This document shows positions 1 through 8,041 of a DNA stretch of 64,000 nt, in pieces; position 1 is the stretch's first letter; each line of letters starts with the position of its first letter. The DNA is from CAMUQR01 sp963539845 (lineage in GTDB: Bacteria > Patescibacteriota > Saccharimonadia > Saccharimonadales > Saccharimonadaceae): assembly GCA_963539845.1 (NCBI GenBank), contig CAUTML010000001.1:310001-374000 (forward strand), written 5' to 3'. Below the pieces are notes generated by a model that made no database searches, was not told where the DNA came from, and saw only the letters and a list, made by a program, of their open reading frames with translations. The translations under genes were made by a program, and so were the position numbers.

Positions 1-28
1 ATTTAGAACCGACCATAAAAACGGCTAG

Positions 29-802
29 TTATTTTGTTTGGGTTTGTCGAAACTGTTCATACAGACAGACCGTCGTCGCCATCGCTAGATTAAGCGATTC
101 GAGCTTGTCAGATTGCGGAATTTTAGCGGTCAAAGTCGCCATTTGCAAAAGCGCCGGCGACACCCCCGCCCCCTCATTACCGACCAGCCAGCCAATTTTG
201 CCGGTCAGATCCAGCTCAAAAATATTTTTCTCGGCATGTGAACTTGTCGCGATAAACTGATAATCCACATGGGTCGTGATAAATCGCGCCAAATCAGTTT
301 TTTGGTAAATATTTAGATCAAACACCGCCCCAGCACTGGCCCGAATTACACTTGGCGCAAACGCATCCACCGACCCGTCCGCCAATATAATATCGCGAAT
401 TCCGACCGCCAGCGCCAACCGACAAATCGCCCCAAGATTACCCGGATCTTGCACTTGATCAATCAAAATCACCGACCGCTCAGTCGGCTGGAAACGCGAC
501 GCAGTGGGGATTTTTACTACCGCTAACACACCGGCGTTGGTTTTGACCGGCGAAATTGCCTTCATCACCTCTGATGAGACTAAAACATAATCACTCGCCA
601 ACTCCATAACAGATTGAGCGCGCTGTTGCTTGGTTTCATCAATTAGCAACAGCTCCGGTTGGCCAACTTTCGTGAGATAATCGCGCACAAAGCTCACCCC
701 ATCAATCACTGTCAAACCTGCTTGACGACGCACCTTCGCATCAGTCGTCAGCTTGGCGATGTGTTTAATTTTGGCATTTTGACGTGAGCGAATTATTTCC
801 AT
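29..802 (-). CDS. SpoU/TrmH-family RNA 2'-O-methyltransferase
   Basis: 257 residues. The protein should transfer a methyl group from SAM to a ribose 2'-OH in rRNA or tRNA. The C-terminal half has the SpoU knot motifs: DPGNLGAICR at about 119-128, WLVGNEGAGV at 205-214 and the ESLNLAMA loop at about 235-242. The N-terminal ~100 residues resemble the L30e-like substrate-binding domain of the RlmB/TrmH subgroup. It ends in TAA and starts at an ATG three bases after the stop of glyS, so the two are probably co-transcribed. The exact target nucleotide cannot be read from sequence, so no gene symbol is given. Confidence 0.9.
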   Translation of the reverse strand: MEIIRSRQNAKIKHIAKLTTDAKVRRQAGLTVIDGVSFVRDYLTKVGQPELLLIDETKQQRAQSVMELASDYVLVSSEVMKAISPVKTNAGVLAVVKIPTASRFQPTERSVILIDQVQDPGNLGAICRLALAVGIRDIILADGSVDAFAPSVIRASAGAVFDLNIYQKTDLARFITTHVDYQFIATSSHAEKNIFELDLTGKIGWLVGNEGAGVSPALLQMATLTAKIPQSDKLESLNLAMATTVCLYEQFRQTQTK

Positions 803-805
803 ATT

Positions 806-2158
806 CTAACCAATCAATTCACTAATCGCCACCCGCCGTTGCTCAGCCGTGTCACGCTCACGCACAGTGACGGTGTTATCCTCGAGGCTATCGAAATCCA
901 CCACTACGCAATACGGTGTACCAATTTCATCCTGACGGCGATAGCGTTTACCAATGTTGCCGTTATCATCCCAGACAACATTACCATATTTTTGCTTCAA
1001 AGCCCGATATACTTCGCGGGCTTTTTCGACCAGCGCTGGTTTGTTTTTGAGCAGAGGCGACACGCAATAACGCACTGGCGCTAACTCTTCTGGCAGGCGC
1101 AACACCACACGAGCATCACCACCAACTTGATCTTCAGAATAAGCCGTCGCCAAAATCGCCATCAACAGTCGCTCAATCCCAATGCTCGGCTCAATCACAT
1201 GTGGCACAAACCGTTCGTTCGAGCCTTTGACCAGATATTCCATCTTTTTGCCACTGACGCGTTCAATATTATTAAGATCAAAATCAGTTCGATAAGCCAA
1301 TCCCATCAGTTCTTCCCGCCCCAAGCCTGGATAGTCAAATTCAAAATCAATCGTCCGCTTCGAATAGTGGGCGCGATCCGCCTCCGGCACTTCTAACTCG
1401 TGAATCGCTTGTTTTGGCAATCCTAGACCAGTCAAAAAATCCCAAAACGCCTGACGCCATTCCTCAAACGCCCGCTCCCAATCATTCGGATGGACAAAAT
1501 ATTCGATTTCCATCTGCTCAAACTCACGCGACCGAAACACAAAATCCCGCGGGCTGATTTCATTACGAAAACTTTTACCAACCTGACCAATTCCAAACGG
1601 CAAATCCGGATAAAAGCAATCGACCACATTACGATAATTAGTAAAAATCCCCTGCGCCGTCTCTGGTCGCAGATAACTAATTGAATTCTCGTCCTCCATC
1701 GCGCCAACGTTAGTTTTAAACATCATATTAAACACCCGCGAAGCACTCAAAGTATTACCATCGGGCGATTTAATGCCCTTTTCGCTAATTAAAGCATCCA
1801 TTTCCGCCATCGTCAAACCATCGGCCGATAAACCATTATCCTTCAAAACATGATCAGTGCGGTAGCGTTTTTTAGTTACCACATCTTCGCACAACGGATC
1901 GACAAATGTCTCAACATGACCACTAGCCTGCCAAACTTTTTGGTTCATCAAAATTGCCGAATCGACGCCATACATATCATCGCGACCATCAACAAATTGT
2001 TGCCAAAACCGTTCAATCAGCTTACGTTTTAGCGCCACTCCTAGCGGACCATAGTCCCAAGTCCCCGACAAGCCACCGTACACTTCACTGCCCTGATAAA
2101 TAAATCCCCGCCGTTTAGCTAGCGCAATCAATTTTGCCATTGTGTCATCTTGTTTCAT
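806..2158 (-). CDS. glyS: Glycyl-tRNA synthetase, dimeric class II type
   Basis: 450 residues, full length for the single-chain alpha2 GlyRS. It charges tRNA-Gly with glycine in the cytoplasm. Visible features are the N-terminal class II catalytic core with RRGFIYQGSEVYGG, motif 2 FRNEISPR near residue 198, motif 3 around GIERLLMAIL, and the C-terminal anticodon-binding domain (from about APVRYCVSP). The ATG follows GAGGAAACGAC, a usable ribosome site. A -10 like TATAAT lies at 2189-2194 on the minus strand. It leads a short unit with the methyltransferase downstream. Confidence 0.97.
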   Translation of the reverse strand: MKQDDTMAKLIALAKRRGFIYQGSEVYGGLSGTWDYGPLGVALKRKLIERFWQQFVDGRDDMYGVDSAILMNQKVWQASGHVETFVDPLCEDVVTKKRYRTDHVLKDNGLSADGLTMAEMDALISEKGIKSPDGNTLSASRVFNMMFKTNVGAMEDENSISYLRPETAQGIFTNYRNVVDCFYPDLPFGIGQVGKSFRNEISPRDFVFRSREFEQMEIEYFVHPNDWERAFEEWRQAFWDFLTGLGLPKQAIHELEVPEADRAHYSKRTIDFEFDYPGLGREELMGLAYRTDFDLNNIERVSGKKMEYLVKGSNERFVPHVIEPSIGIERLLMAILATAYSEDQVGGDARVVLRLPEELAPVRYCVSPLLKNKPALVEKAREVYRALKQKYGNVVWDDNGNIGKRYRRQDEIGTPYCVVVDFDSLEDNTVTVRERDTAEQRRVAISELIG

Positions 2159-2243
2159 GTCGTTTCCTCTCTGTTGTTTTCAAATTAAATTATAACAAAT
2201 TTTGCACTGTTTACCTAAGACCAAGCCGTTTTTTTGAAAAAAA

Positions 2244-3536
2244 TCAACAAAACGTCGCCAGCGCCGCCCCGATAATATTAGCGTTATCGATTTTAATCAA
2301 TTGATAATACAAACCGCGCTTCTGAACCAATTCCTGATCAAGATAACTAACAAATCGTTGATACAACCCCGCCGTGACATGCAAAGTCGTCCCCTCACAC
2401 AACACCCCAACCGGTTCTGTCGGCGATTGACCCTGCCCCGTTTTAATCACCCCGGCCGTTACCACTCCAGACGCTAACCGCGCCGATCGCTCCACGAACA
2501 AATCACACAACAGCCATAATTTATCACGATCCGCCGGGCAAGCCCCCGCCAGCGCCAAGCTCAGACGATTTTGATCGTTCCATGGTTTTTGCAAAAACTG
2601 ATTAATCTCTGGCAGAGTCAGCTCACTCAGCTCACTCAGACGACTATTCGTTTCATCATCAAACAACCGATCCTGACAAGCTTGGCGCAATGCCCGACTA
2701 GCCACCGCGCCAACATAACCCCCGCCCGCCATTTTTTCGATCAAATAAGCGCCTGGCGCCTGGGTGGTCGCATCAAACTGGCAATCGAACTGCGACATTT
2801 TAACTTTGTCAAACGCCCCGGCTTCGCAAACGATAATTTGACGCGACGGTTTTTGTTTGGACTGCGTTTCTAGATACGCCGTGTTGATCCCCGTACCCAA
2901 AATAAACCCGAGTTGCGAGCTGTATTTTGTGCCGTCAATCGCTCGACTAGCCCCAGCCAACAGTGCCGAAGTAGTATCATTAACTACCGTCACCACAAGG
3001 TCCGAGTCCCAGCCCTGAGCTATCAGAGCCTGTTTTAACTCATACCCTACCAACGAACCAATCACCTCGCTGGCTTTGATTTCTTTAGCGAAATTCAGCA
3101 CTTTTCCGTCGTGTTCCGGCGTCATTTCCATAGCATACGAAAAACAAAAACCAATTTGCCGGGCTTGGTTTTTCAGATGGGCCACACTCTTAGCAATCGT
3201 CGCAAAAAATTCTTGTTTGCCGTATTCTCGATCCACCCCAGGCATTAACATGTGATGAAAATGACTAATTTGCGGCTCACCCTCCTCGTCGAATTCCACC
3301 AGACACGACCGAAAATTAGTCCCGCCAGCGTCAATCACGATGATTTTTTGGTTTTGAGGAACAGTCTGCGGTGGTGTCATATAAGTCGGAAGCATTTTCA
3401 GCGACTTCGGATTAGCCTGCGTTAAACCAATTTTCATATCGCTTAACAGATCATCAACCAGCCGATCGAGTGGATTTTGATCGAGATCGAGTTGATATTT
3501 TTTCGCAAAAGCTAAAACTTGTTGTTGTGGAGTCAT
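2244..3536 (-). CDS. Hexokinase-family sugar kinase
   Basis: About 430 residues. Likely phosphorylates glucose or another hexose with ATP, feeding glycolysis and, with zwf at 10.5 kb, the pentose phosphate route. The phosphate-binding motif IVIDAGGTNFRS lies near the N-terminus, followed by the large-domain DTTSALLAGA segment and a C-terminal adenosine motif ending NIIGAALATFC. Length and motif order fit the eukaryote-like hexokinase group rather than the short ROK kinases. I prefer the ATG at 3536: the longer reading from 3572 overlaps a plausible promoter (TTGCGA, 17 bp, TAAAAT) just upstream. It ends in TGA. Substrate is inferred from family only. Confidence 0.85.
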   Translation of the reverse strand: MTPQQQVLAFAKKYQLDLDQNPLDRLVDDLLSDMKIGLTQANPKSLKMLPTYMTPPQTVPQNQKIIVIDAGGTNFRSCLVEFDEEGEPQISHFHHMLMPGVDREYGKQEFFATIAKSVAHLKNQARQIGFCFSYAMEMTPEHDGKVLNFAKEIKASEVIGSLVGYELKQALIAQGWDSDLVVTVVNDTTSALLAGASRAIDGTKYSSQLGFILGTGINTAYLETQSKQKPSRQIIVCEAGAFDKVKMSQFDCQFDATTQAPGAYLIEKMAGGGYVGAVASRALRQACQDRLFDDETNSRLSELSELTLPEINQFLQKPWNDQNRLSLALAGACPADRDKLWLLCDLFVERSARLASGVVTAGVIKTGQGQSPTEPVGVLCEGTTLHVTAGLYQRFVSYLDQELVQKRGLYYQLIKIDNANIIGAALATFC

Positions 3537-3612
3537 AGTTATTTTCCCGGTTATTTTCTCAAATTTTACCATAAAAAGTGATTTTTCGCAAGTAAAAACC
3601 TCACGATTTCCC

Positions 3613-3641
3613 TTGACTTTTTATAATTATTATGCTATAAT
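3613..3641 (+). promoter_or_regulatory. Sigma70-type promoter for the orphan gene at 3855
   Basis: TTGACT at 3613-3618, a 17 bp spacer beginning TTTTA, and TATAAT at 3636-3641. Transcription should start near 3648, leaving a leader of about 207 nt before the ATG at 3855. No riboswitch class was recognised in this leader. Confidence 0.75.
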
Positions 3642-3854
3642 AAAAAGATCAGCTATTGCCAAAATTCTCCGCCCAATCACCACCAACCAAGCGGTTTTTT
3701 AAATATAACGATTTGTCAAATACCCATTCTTTTGATAAAATAAAGCGGTCTTATTAGCTCTTTAAAAACTAACCCACTTTAAAGGACTGTTTAGGATTAT
3801 TGGTTTTTAACAAATTAAATTGACAGAATAGTTGTAACAGGAGGAATAATTAAG

Positions 3855-4340
3855 ATGAGTAACTTAGCAATTAAATTAAACGAATTAGACCAAAAATTAA
3901 CTCTATTAGTTGAGGGTAGGACCACTCAGGAAACCGAAGCAATATTAGTTTTTAAAATCAGGCACGCCCAATTAGTTGAAACTATCTTAACGGTCGATGG
4001 CATCCACCGAATAGACGTAACTCGTAAGTTTAGTCCCGATTTTATAGAAAATCAGGTTTGTATTTATCTACAAGAAAAGCACCAACACAAAAAGGTGTCG
4101 GTTGAACCTCAAAAAACCGGTCTTTACACCAATCTTTTGAGAGTTATAGTAGATGATAACGGTTATTCTCTTGAAATTATCAATAAAGATAGCCATAGTT
4201 CTTTACCGGCAATTTTTCTAGGTTCGATCGATGATGTCAAGCAGAATGAAAATGTCAAACAAAACTTAAGAGGTTACCAAAAAGGTGGCGCTAGATTTAT
4301 TTATCAAGACGGAGCACATCCAGATAATGATCCGTTTTAA
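3855..4340 (+). CDS. Hypothetical protein of unknown function
   Basis: 161 residues, not recognised. It is soluble by eye: no signal peptide or membrane segment, mixed alpha/beta character, and a polar C-terminal tail (GAHPDNDPF). The ATG is preceded by CAGGAGGAATAATTAAG, a strong ribosome site at good spacing, so the start is secure. It is the only plus-strand gene among minus-strand neighbours here. It has its own consensus promoter 240 bp upstream and its own terminator at 4355, so it is an independent unit. It looks more AT-rich than neighbouring genes, which may point to transfer, but this was not computed. Confidence 0.75.
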   Translation: MSNLAIKLNELDQKLTLLVEGRTTQETEAILVFKIRHAQLVETILTVDGIHRIDVTRKFSPDFIENQVCIYLQEKHQHKKVSVEPQKTGLYTNLLRVIVDDNGYSLEIINKDSHSSLPAIFLGSIDDVKQNENVKQNLRGYQKGGARFIYQDGAHPDNDPF

Positions 4341-4354
4341 CTCAATAAGGCACC

Positions 4355-4384
4355 AAGCTCGCAATTTGCGGGCTTTTCTTTTTT
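4355..4384 (+). terminator. Intrinsic terminator of the 3855 gene
   Basis: Ten-base arms AAGCTCGCAA and TTGCGGGCTT (one G-U pair) meet head to tail and are followed by TTCTTTTTT. It sits 14 bases after the stop codon and also separates the convergent recO. Confidence 0.85.
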
Positions 4385-4392
4385 AAAAAATC

Positions 4393-5076
4393 CTATTCCA
4401 GGCTCAAATGAGCAATCGATGTATTTAGCGCGATGTCGAGATACGGTTCAAGGTTTTTAATCCGCGCCACCGTTTGCAAATCGTAAACATTCAAAGCTTT
4501 AATTAGTTTTAAAACATCACCGGTGATTCGGCCCTGCGGATCGCGGAGTAAGACTTTTTGTTGAACATCATAGCTATATTTTTCGCTTAAACTCGTCGCT
4601 TGCCCGTCGGCGGTCAATTCCCAGTTAAAAGCCTCACCTTGAATAATTGCCGACTGAAAATTAAACCAAGCCTTGATCAAACGCATATCAATTGCCGGTT
4701 GATTTAGCGCCTCCAGCGCCTGCCGTAAAAGCCCAAACCAACAATCGCCGTCCAAATCCTGACTGAGCCGACTGGCAATTTTCATCAAATAATAACCCAG
4801 CTCCAGGCGCTCATAAGAGGCAATGATTTGGTCGAAATGTGTCAATAAATTGGCACTGGTGATTCGATACAGCTGACTACGCGTTTTGACTAGTACCAAT
4901 TCCACCACACTAAATGGTTCGAGTGCCCCCGCCAGCTTGCTACCGGCTTTGCGAATTCCCCGCGCCACAGCCGAGACTTGGCCATCAGTGGTCAAAAAGT
5001 TGATAATTTTATCAGCTTCACCGTAATTAGTGCGCCGTAGAATAATCGCCTGCGTCCGTAAAAATTGACTCATCAT
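4393..5076 (-). CDS. recO: DNA repair protein RecO
   Basis: 227 residues. RecO anneals single strands and loads RecA with RecR in recombinational repair. The N-terminal OB-fold signature is clear (AIILRRTNYGEADKI, then FLTTDGQVSAVARGIRK), followed by the helical C-terminal domain. The cysteine zinc cluster found in some RecO proteins is not seen. The start codon is the first of two consecutive ATGs. The gene lies 37 bp downstream of the response regulator and is likely read from the same transcript. Confidence 0.92.
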   Translation of the reverse strand: MMSQFLRTQAIILRRTNYGEADKIINFLTTDGQVSAVARGIRKAGSKLAGALEPFSVVELVLVKTRSQLYRITSANLLTHFDQIIASYERLELGYYLMKIASRLSQDLDGDCWFGLLRQALEALNQPAIDMRLIKAWFNFQSAIIQGEAFNWELTADGQATSLSEKYSYDVQQKVLLRDPQGRITGDVLKLIKALNVYDLQTVARIKNLEPYLDIALNTSIAHLSLE

Positions 5077-5113
5077 TCGTCATCCGTTAGTTCCAGATGT
5101 GGCAGTTTTAACA

Positions 5114-5521
5114 TCAAATCCCCAACCGTTTTAAAGCTAATTTTAAATCCTGCGGTTGAATGGTGTTTTTGTCCAAAATAGCCCGCACGCCATTGGCCCG
5201 CAAAAATTCGGCATCGACCTCACTAGCCACGCTCGAGCAAACAATTAGCGGGATTTTATTGAGGTCATCATACGAAATCAGTTCCTGAATTAAACTCAAA
5301 CCCGTGGTTGCCGGCATCAGCAGGTCAACAATTATCGCCTGAGGAGTCAGCTCATTCAACTGATCAAGCGCCATGATCGCATCAGTGCAAAGCACCACCC
5401 GATAATCACTCAAAATGTCTTGGGCCAACTGCCCAAAAAACAGATCATCATCTACTACCATAATCAGCGGTGGCGGAACCGGAGCTGTCTGATTAGCTTG
5501 ATTAGAATTCGACATGATCAT
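5114..5521 (-). CDS. Receiver-only response regulator
   Basis: 135 residues, nearly all a CheY-like receiver domain. The acidic pair is in MVVDDDLFF, the phospho-accepting Asp is in AIIVDLLMP, and the switch Ser and conserved Lys are in VCSSVAS and ILDKN. There is no DNA-binding or enzymatic output domain, so it must act by protein contact or as a phosphate sink. Its start overlaps the kinase stop as ATGA, indicating translational coupling. The gene ends in TGA. Confidence 0.88.
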   Translation of the reverse strand: MIMSNSNQANQTAPVPPPLIMVVDDDLFFGQLAQDILSDYRVVLCTDAIMALDQLNELTPQAIIVDLLMPATTGLSLIQELISYDDLNKIPLIVCSSVASEVDAEFLRANGVRAILDKNTIQPQDLKLALKRLGI

Positions 5522-6222
5522 AGCAGTGACAGCTGATTAGAAATCGTTAAATCAATATAAAAACTAACCCCATCAGCGTGCGACTGGGCGCCGATATGCG
5601 CCGACATTGCCTCAGCAAATTGCTGAGCAATGCACAAACCGATACCACTACTCTGTGGTCGAGCGGAAATTGCCTGCGGGGTCAAACGATTAGCGTTGAG
5701 TTGACGCCAAACAGTCGTCGGCAATCGCGGTCCTCGATCTTTAACACTGACCCGAATCGTCTGCCTCATCTGGGCAATTTCAATTTTGACTGGATGACGA
5801 GCATCAGCATAATGCAGAGCGTTATCGCAAAATTGAATCAGCACCGATTTAAGCAAAAAATGATCAGCCACCGCCAAATATTGACGCCGTTTTTTGCGCA
5901 CCACCAGGTGTTTATGATGAAGCTGAAACAACGGGCTGAGTTCGGTTTCGACTTGTTTACAGAGCTCAACCACATTGATTGGTTCGAGATTCAGAGGTAA
6001 TTGCTCAATATTCGCTAATCGGCTCAGACCGTTAGTCAATCTCAAAGCGCGCTCAGATGTGGCGATAATTTGCTGTAAATAGCGTTGCGATTGGGCTGGT
6101 TCGAGTTGATTTTGCGCTAAAAATAGCGACATCTGACGAATCAGCGCCAACGGACTTTTTAACTCATGCGCCACCACCATATTTTGCCCCAAATCCAATA
6201 TCATCGACTCCGCGTCGTTCAT
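5518..6222 (-). CDS. Soluble histidine kinase core (DHp plus ATPase domain)
   Basis: 234 residues. The H-box is MVVAHELKSPLALIRQ, with the phospho-accepting His at about 19. A HATPase_c domain follows, with the N-box near FCDNALHYA and a G-rich lid SSGIGLCIAQQFAEAM. No membrane segment or sensor domain precedes the H-box: only ~18 residues. Input must come from a partner or from another part of the chain. It is coupled by ATGA overlap to the receiver protein downstream. The stop is TGA. Repeat copy 1 begins only 4 bp upstream of its start codon, so its transcription may come from within that repeat. Confidence 0.87.
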   Translation of the reverse strand: MNDAESMILDLGQNMVVAHELKSPLALIRQMSLFLAQNQLEPAQSQRYLQQIIATSERALRLTNGLSRLANIEQLPLNLEPINVVELCKQVETELSPLFQLHHKHLVVRKKRRQYLAVADHFLLKSVLIQFCDNALHYADARHPVKIEIAQMRQTIRVSVKDRGPRLPTTVWRQLNANRLTPQAISARPQSSGIGLCIAQQFAEAMSAHIGAQSHADGVSFYIDLTISNQLSLL

Positions 6223-6284
6223 ACCGTTATTTTACTATTTTTTGGTCAATAAGTCGAATTATCTCAAACCCAAAGTTTTGGTAT

Positions 6285-6314
6285 AAGGCTGACAGCTAAC
6301 CTGCCAGCCTTTTT
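6285..6314 (+). terminator. Hairpin within repeat copy 1
   Basis: Arms AAGGCTGACAG and CTGCCAGCCTT around CTAAC, followed by TTT on the plus strand. On the minus strand the stem has 11 pairs (one G-U) but the following bases are TTATACC, a poor U-tract. It could end plus-strand transcripts, or act as an RNA structure after the peptide ORF on the minus strand. Repeat copy 2 carries the same hairpin at 38215-38244. Confidence 0.45.
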
Positions 6315-6429
6315 AAACTACTACCTATGAAATATTACTGATTGTTTAAATAATATTACGGTCAGAAAAACCATAACTCTACTGAACATACTATCAAGAA
6401 TAAAATTGCAATTCGAAAGTCACAGAATC

Positions 6430-6522
6430 TTATATATCCACGCAATAAACTACACTTAAAACTATACATAAAACAGCCAACCAAGCAACCACAAATTTAG
6501 TCATAATTTCTATTTCTGACAT
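6430..6522 (-). CDS. 30-residue hydrophobic peptide (repeat copy 1)
   Basis: A short ORF: MSEIEIMTKF, then a stretch VVAWLAVLCIVLSVVYC able to span a membrane, then VDI and TAA. AAAGGAGGGG lies 4 bases before the ATG, the best ribosome site in the window. A full promoter (TTGACT, 17 bp, TATAAT) lies about 130 bases upstream. The coding sequence is identical in copy 2. Size, hydrophobic core and duplicated noncoding surroundings resemble type I toxin peptides or small membrane regulators. Function is unknown and expression is inferred. Confidence 0.6.
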   Translation of the reverse strand: MSEIEIMTKFVVAWLAVLCIVLSVVYCVDI

Positions 6523-6657
6523 ATTACCCCTCCTTTAAATGCAAAAACAGTATAAATTTTCATAGTTCAGGCATTTTGAGCCTGAGATAAATCGACTTGT
6601 TAATCAACCTTCTAGAGATGGACTTAGGTTTAATAATTGAAATAACCCAATCCTTTC

Positions 6658-6686
6658 ATTATATCATATATAAGCATAAAAGTCAA
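6658..6686 (-). promoter_or_regulatory. Consensus promoter of the repeat-borne peptide (copy 1)
   Basis: On the minus strand TTGACT (6686-6681), a 17 bp spacer, then TATAAT (6663-6658). Start near 6651 gives a leader of ~129 nt that contains a 6 bp hairpin (TCAGGC/GCCTGA, 6567-6585) before the ribosome site. Confidence 0.8.
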
Positions 6687-6696
6687 TAATAATCTC

Positions 6697-6727
6697 CTAA
6701 AAACCGCTGTTTTTACAGCGGTTTTTA
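6697..6727 (-). terminator. Intrinsic terminator after the 6745 gene
   Basis: CTAAAAACCGCTGT and ACAGCGGTTTTTAG form a perfect stem with runs of T on either strand, so it can work in both directions. It isolates the 6745 gene from repeat copy 1. Confidence 0.85.
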
Positions 6728-6744
6728 GAATTTGTGTAACTTAC

Positions 6745-7401
6745 TTAATCTTTAAAGGTGATGGTGCCAATCAGTTTATTAAAATCTGGCAAATGAGCTT
6801 GATCGGTATCGGTTCGAATAGTTACCGTTTTATCACGAATCTTAAAAATTACCGCCGTGCCAGTGATTTTATCACTAAACTGACCCTCGAGCTTGGTCGA
6901 TTGTTGACCATTGATGCTGATAATTGATTGTTTGAGTTTGTTGCTTTTGATCAAACTAGTGTATTTTTCCAAAACCTTAACGTAATCATTGGACTCAATC
7001 AGCATTCTGAGTGCGTAACGCGAGTTCGAATCTGATACTGGGCGAACCAAATTTGGGTTAAAAAACACTTCAAAAGGCTGCGTCGCCTTGTTGATATATT
7101 GATTCCAGGTTTTTGGGTAAGAAAAAGCCACCCGCCCCAAGTCGTCAGGACCGACAAACTGTTGATACGGTGTTTTTTCTAGTTCGGCGAATTGAGCTTC
7201 GAGCTTCTGAGTGGTAGCAATTCGCGTGGCATCTTCAGTCGCCTTCAGGCGGTTAGAATCGTTGTTGCGATAATTAACGAAGGTAATCGCCATCCAAACC
7301 ATTACCATCAAACCTAAAAACATAATTAAACCAAACACGACCGCCATCACCATCAGGCCGTTAGCTTCGTTTTTGGGATTTTTTTGTTGAGCGTTTTCCA
7401 T
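6745..7401 (-). CDS. Membrane-anchored protein of unknown function
   Basis: 218 residues, not recognised as a named family. One membrane helix lies at about 18-42 (LMVMAVVFGLIMFLGLMVM), then a short Asn- and Ala-rich linker, then a ~140-residue extracytoplasmic domain containing VAFSYPKTW. That beginning resembles PsbP-like lipoprotein-associated domains, a weak resemblance only. The start overlaps the end of the methyltransferase gene by 41 bases, so translation is probably coupled. It is followed by a strong terminator. Confidence 0.7.
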   Translation of the reverse strand: MENAQQKNPKNEANGLMVMAVVFGLIMFLGLMVMVWMAITFVNYRNNDSNRLKATEDATRIATTQKLEAQFAELEKTPYQQFVGPDDLGRVAFSYPKTWNQYINKATQPFEVFFNPNLVRPVSDSNSRYALRMLIESNDYVKVLEKYTSLIKSNKLKQSIISINGQQSTKLEGQFSDKITGTAVIFKIRDKTVTIRTDTDQAHLPDFNKLIGTITFKD

Positions 7402-7951
7402 AACTTAAATTATACCTTGATTGAGAGCTTTTTGCTAGTGCTTTTTTTGGGTTGAGACGATAAATCAAAAAACCTTGGTAAAGTTCCGCTCGCCCCAGAT
7501 TCGGCAGTTCAAAACCGTAACTAATGATCGTCAGTGGTCGATCCGCGCCAGCGAGGTGCTGGTTGATCAACTTTATCACTGATTGAAGGAACGTCCCCGC
7601 CGAAAAAATATACACCACGGTGGTCTCCGCTGGTAGCTGAATCCGACGAAAATCCGCCAATTGGATGCTAGTGTTTGACAAGCGCCGAGTGCGTATTTTA
7701 GCTAGCGCCACTAAGATTGGATTGATTTCATAACCCAAGGCCGATTTAACATATGGTGCCGACAACCACACAATTTTGCCGTCGCCCGCCCCAAGATCAA
7801 CCAGCACATCAGTTTGCGGATCGAGCCGTAAATGGCGCAACAGTCGACGAAATTGCCGACTGTGAGTTGGCACATACGGCGCCCCGACCAGCACTGTCAA
7901 CAAAAACGTCGCCCCCACCAGCCCACCAATTATCATCAAAAATTCGCTCAT
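7361..7951 (-). CDS. Membrane-anchored class I SAM methyltransferase
   Basis: 196 residues. An N-terminal hydrophobic helix (about 5-25) precedes a Rossmann methyltransferase core with motif I VLVDLGAGDGKIVW and an acidic residue in GYEINPILVALAK. The single helix plus small core is like the FAM173/ATPSCKMT type of lysine methyltransferases, but the substrate here is unknown. The 41-base overlap with the downstream membrane protein suggests they work on or in the membrane together. Confidence 0.75.
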   Translation of the reverse strand: MSEFLMIIGGLVGATFLLTVLVGAPYVPTHSRQFRRLLRHLRLDPQTDVLVDLGAGDGKIVWLSAPYVKSALGYEINPILVALAKIRTRRLSNTSIQLADFRRIQLPAETTVVYIFSAGTFLQSVIKLINQHLAGADRPLTIISYGFELPNLGRAELYQGFLIYRLNPKKALAKSSQSRYNLSYGKRSTKKSQKRS

Positions 7952-8041
7952 ACTTTTTCCACAACCGGTGTAAAATTGTTCGGTTGACTTTTTATTATTT
8001 TATTTTCTGCCAGATAATATTTTATCAAAATCTCCAAATTA

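Larger units (their letters stand above)
6227..6691 (-). repeat. Long direct repeat, copy 1 (about 465 bp)
   Basis: Nearly identical to 38157-38622, in the same orientation. The half from about 6420 to 6687 (promoter, leader and 30-codon ORF) reads identical in both copies. The other half, 6227-6419, has a dozen or so substitutions and one indel. It fills the 521 bp gap between the histidine kinase and the gene at 6745 and ends immediately before the kinase start. No transposase or flanking target duplication is seen. Confidence 0.9.

Noticed and set aside
3642..3854. Riboswitch in the leader of the 3855 gene
   Set aside because: No known riboswitch core was recognised and no strong nested stems are apparent.
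6227..6691. Repeat as an insertion sequence or CRISPR
   Set aside because: No transposase, no clear terminal inverted repeats or target duplications, and only two copies 32 kb apart with no spacer pattern.
7984..8020. TTGACTTTTTA at about 7984 on the plus strand as another promoter
   Set aside because: No -10 box at 17 bp, and no plus-strand gene follows; the match is probably chance.
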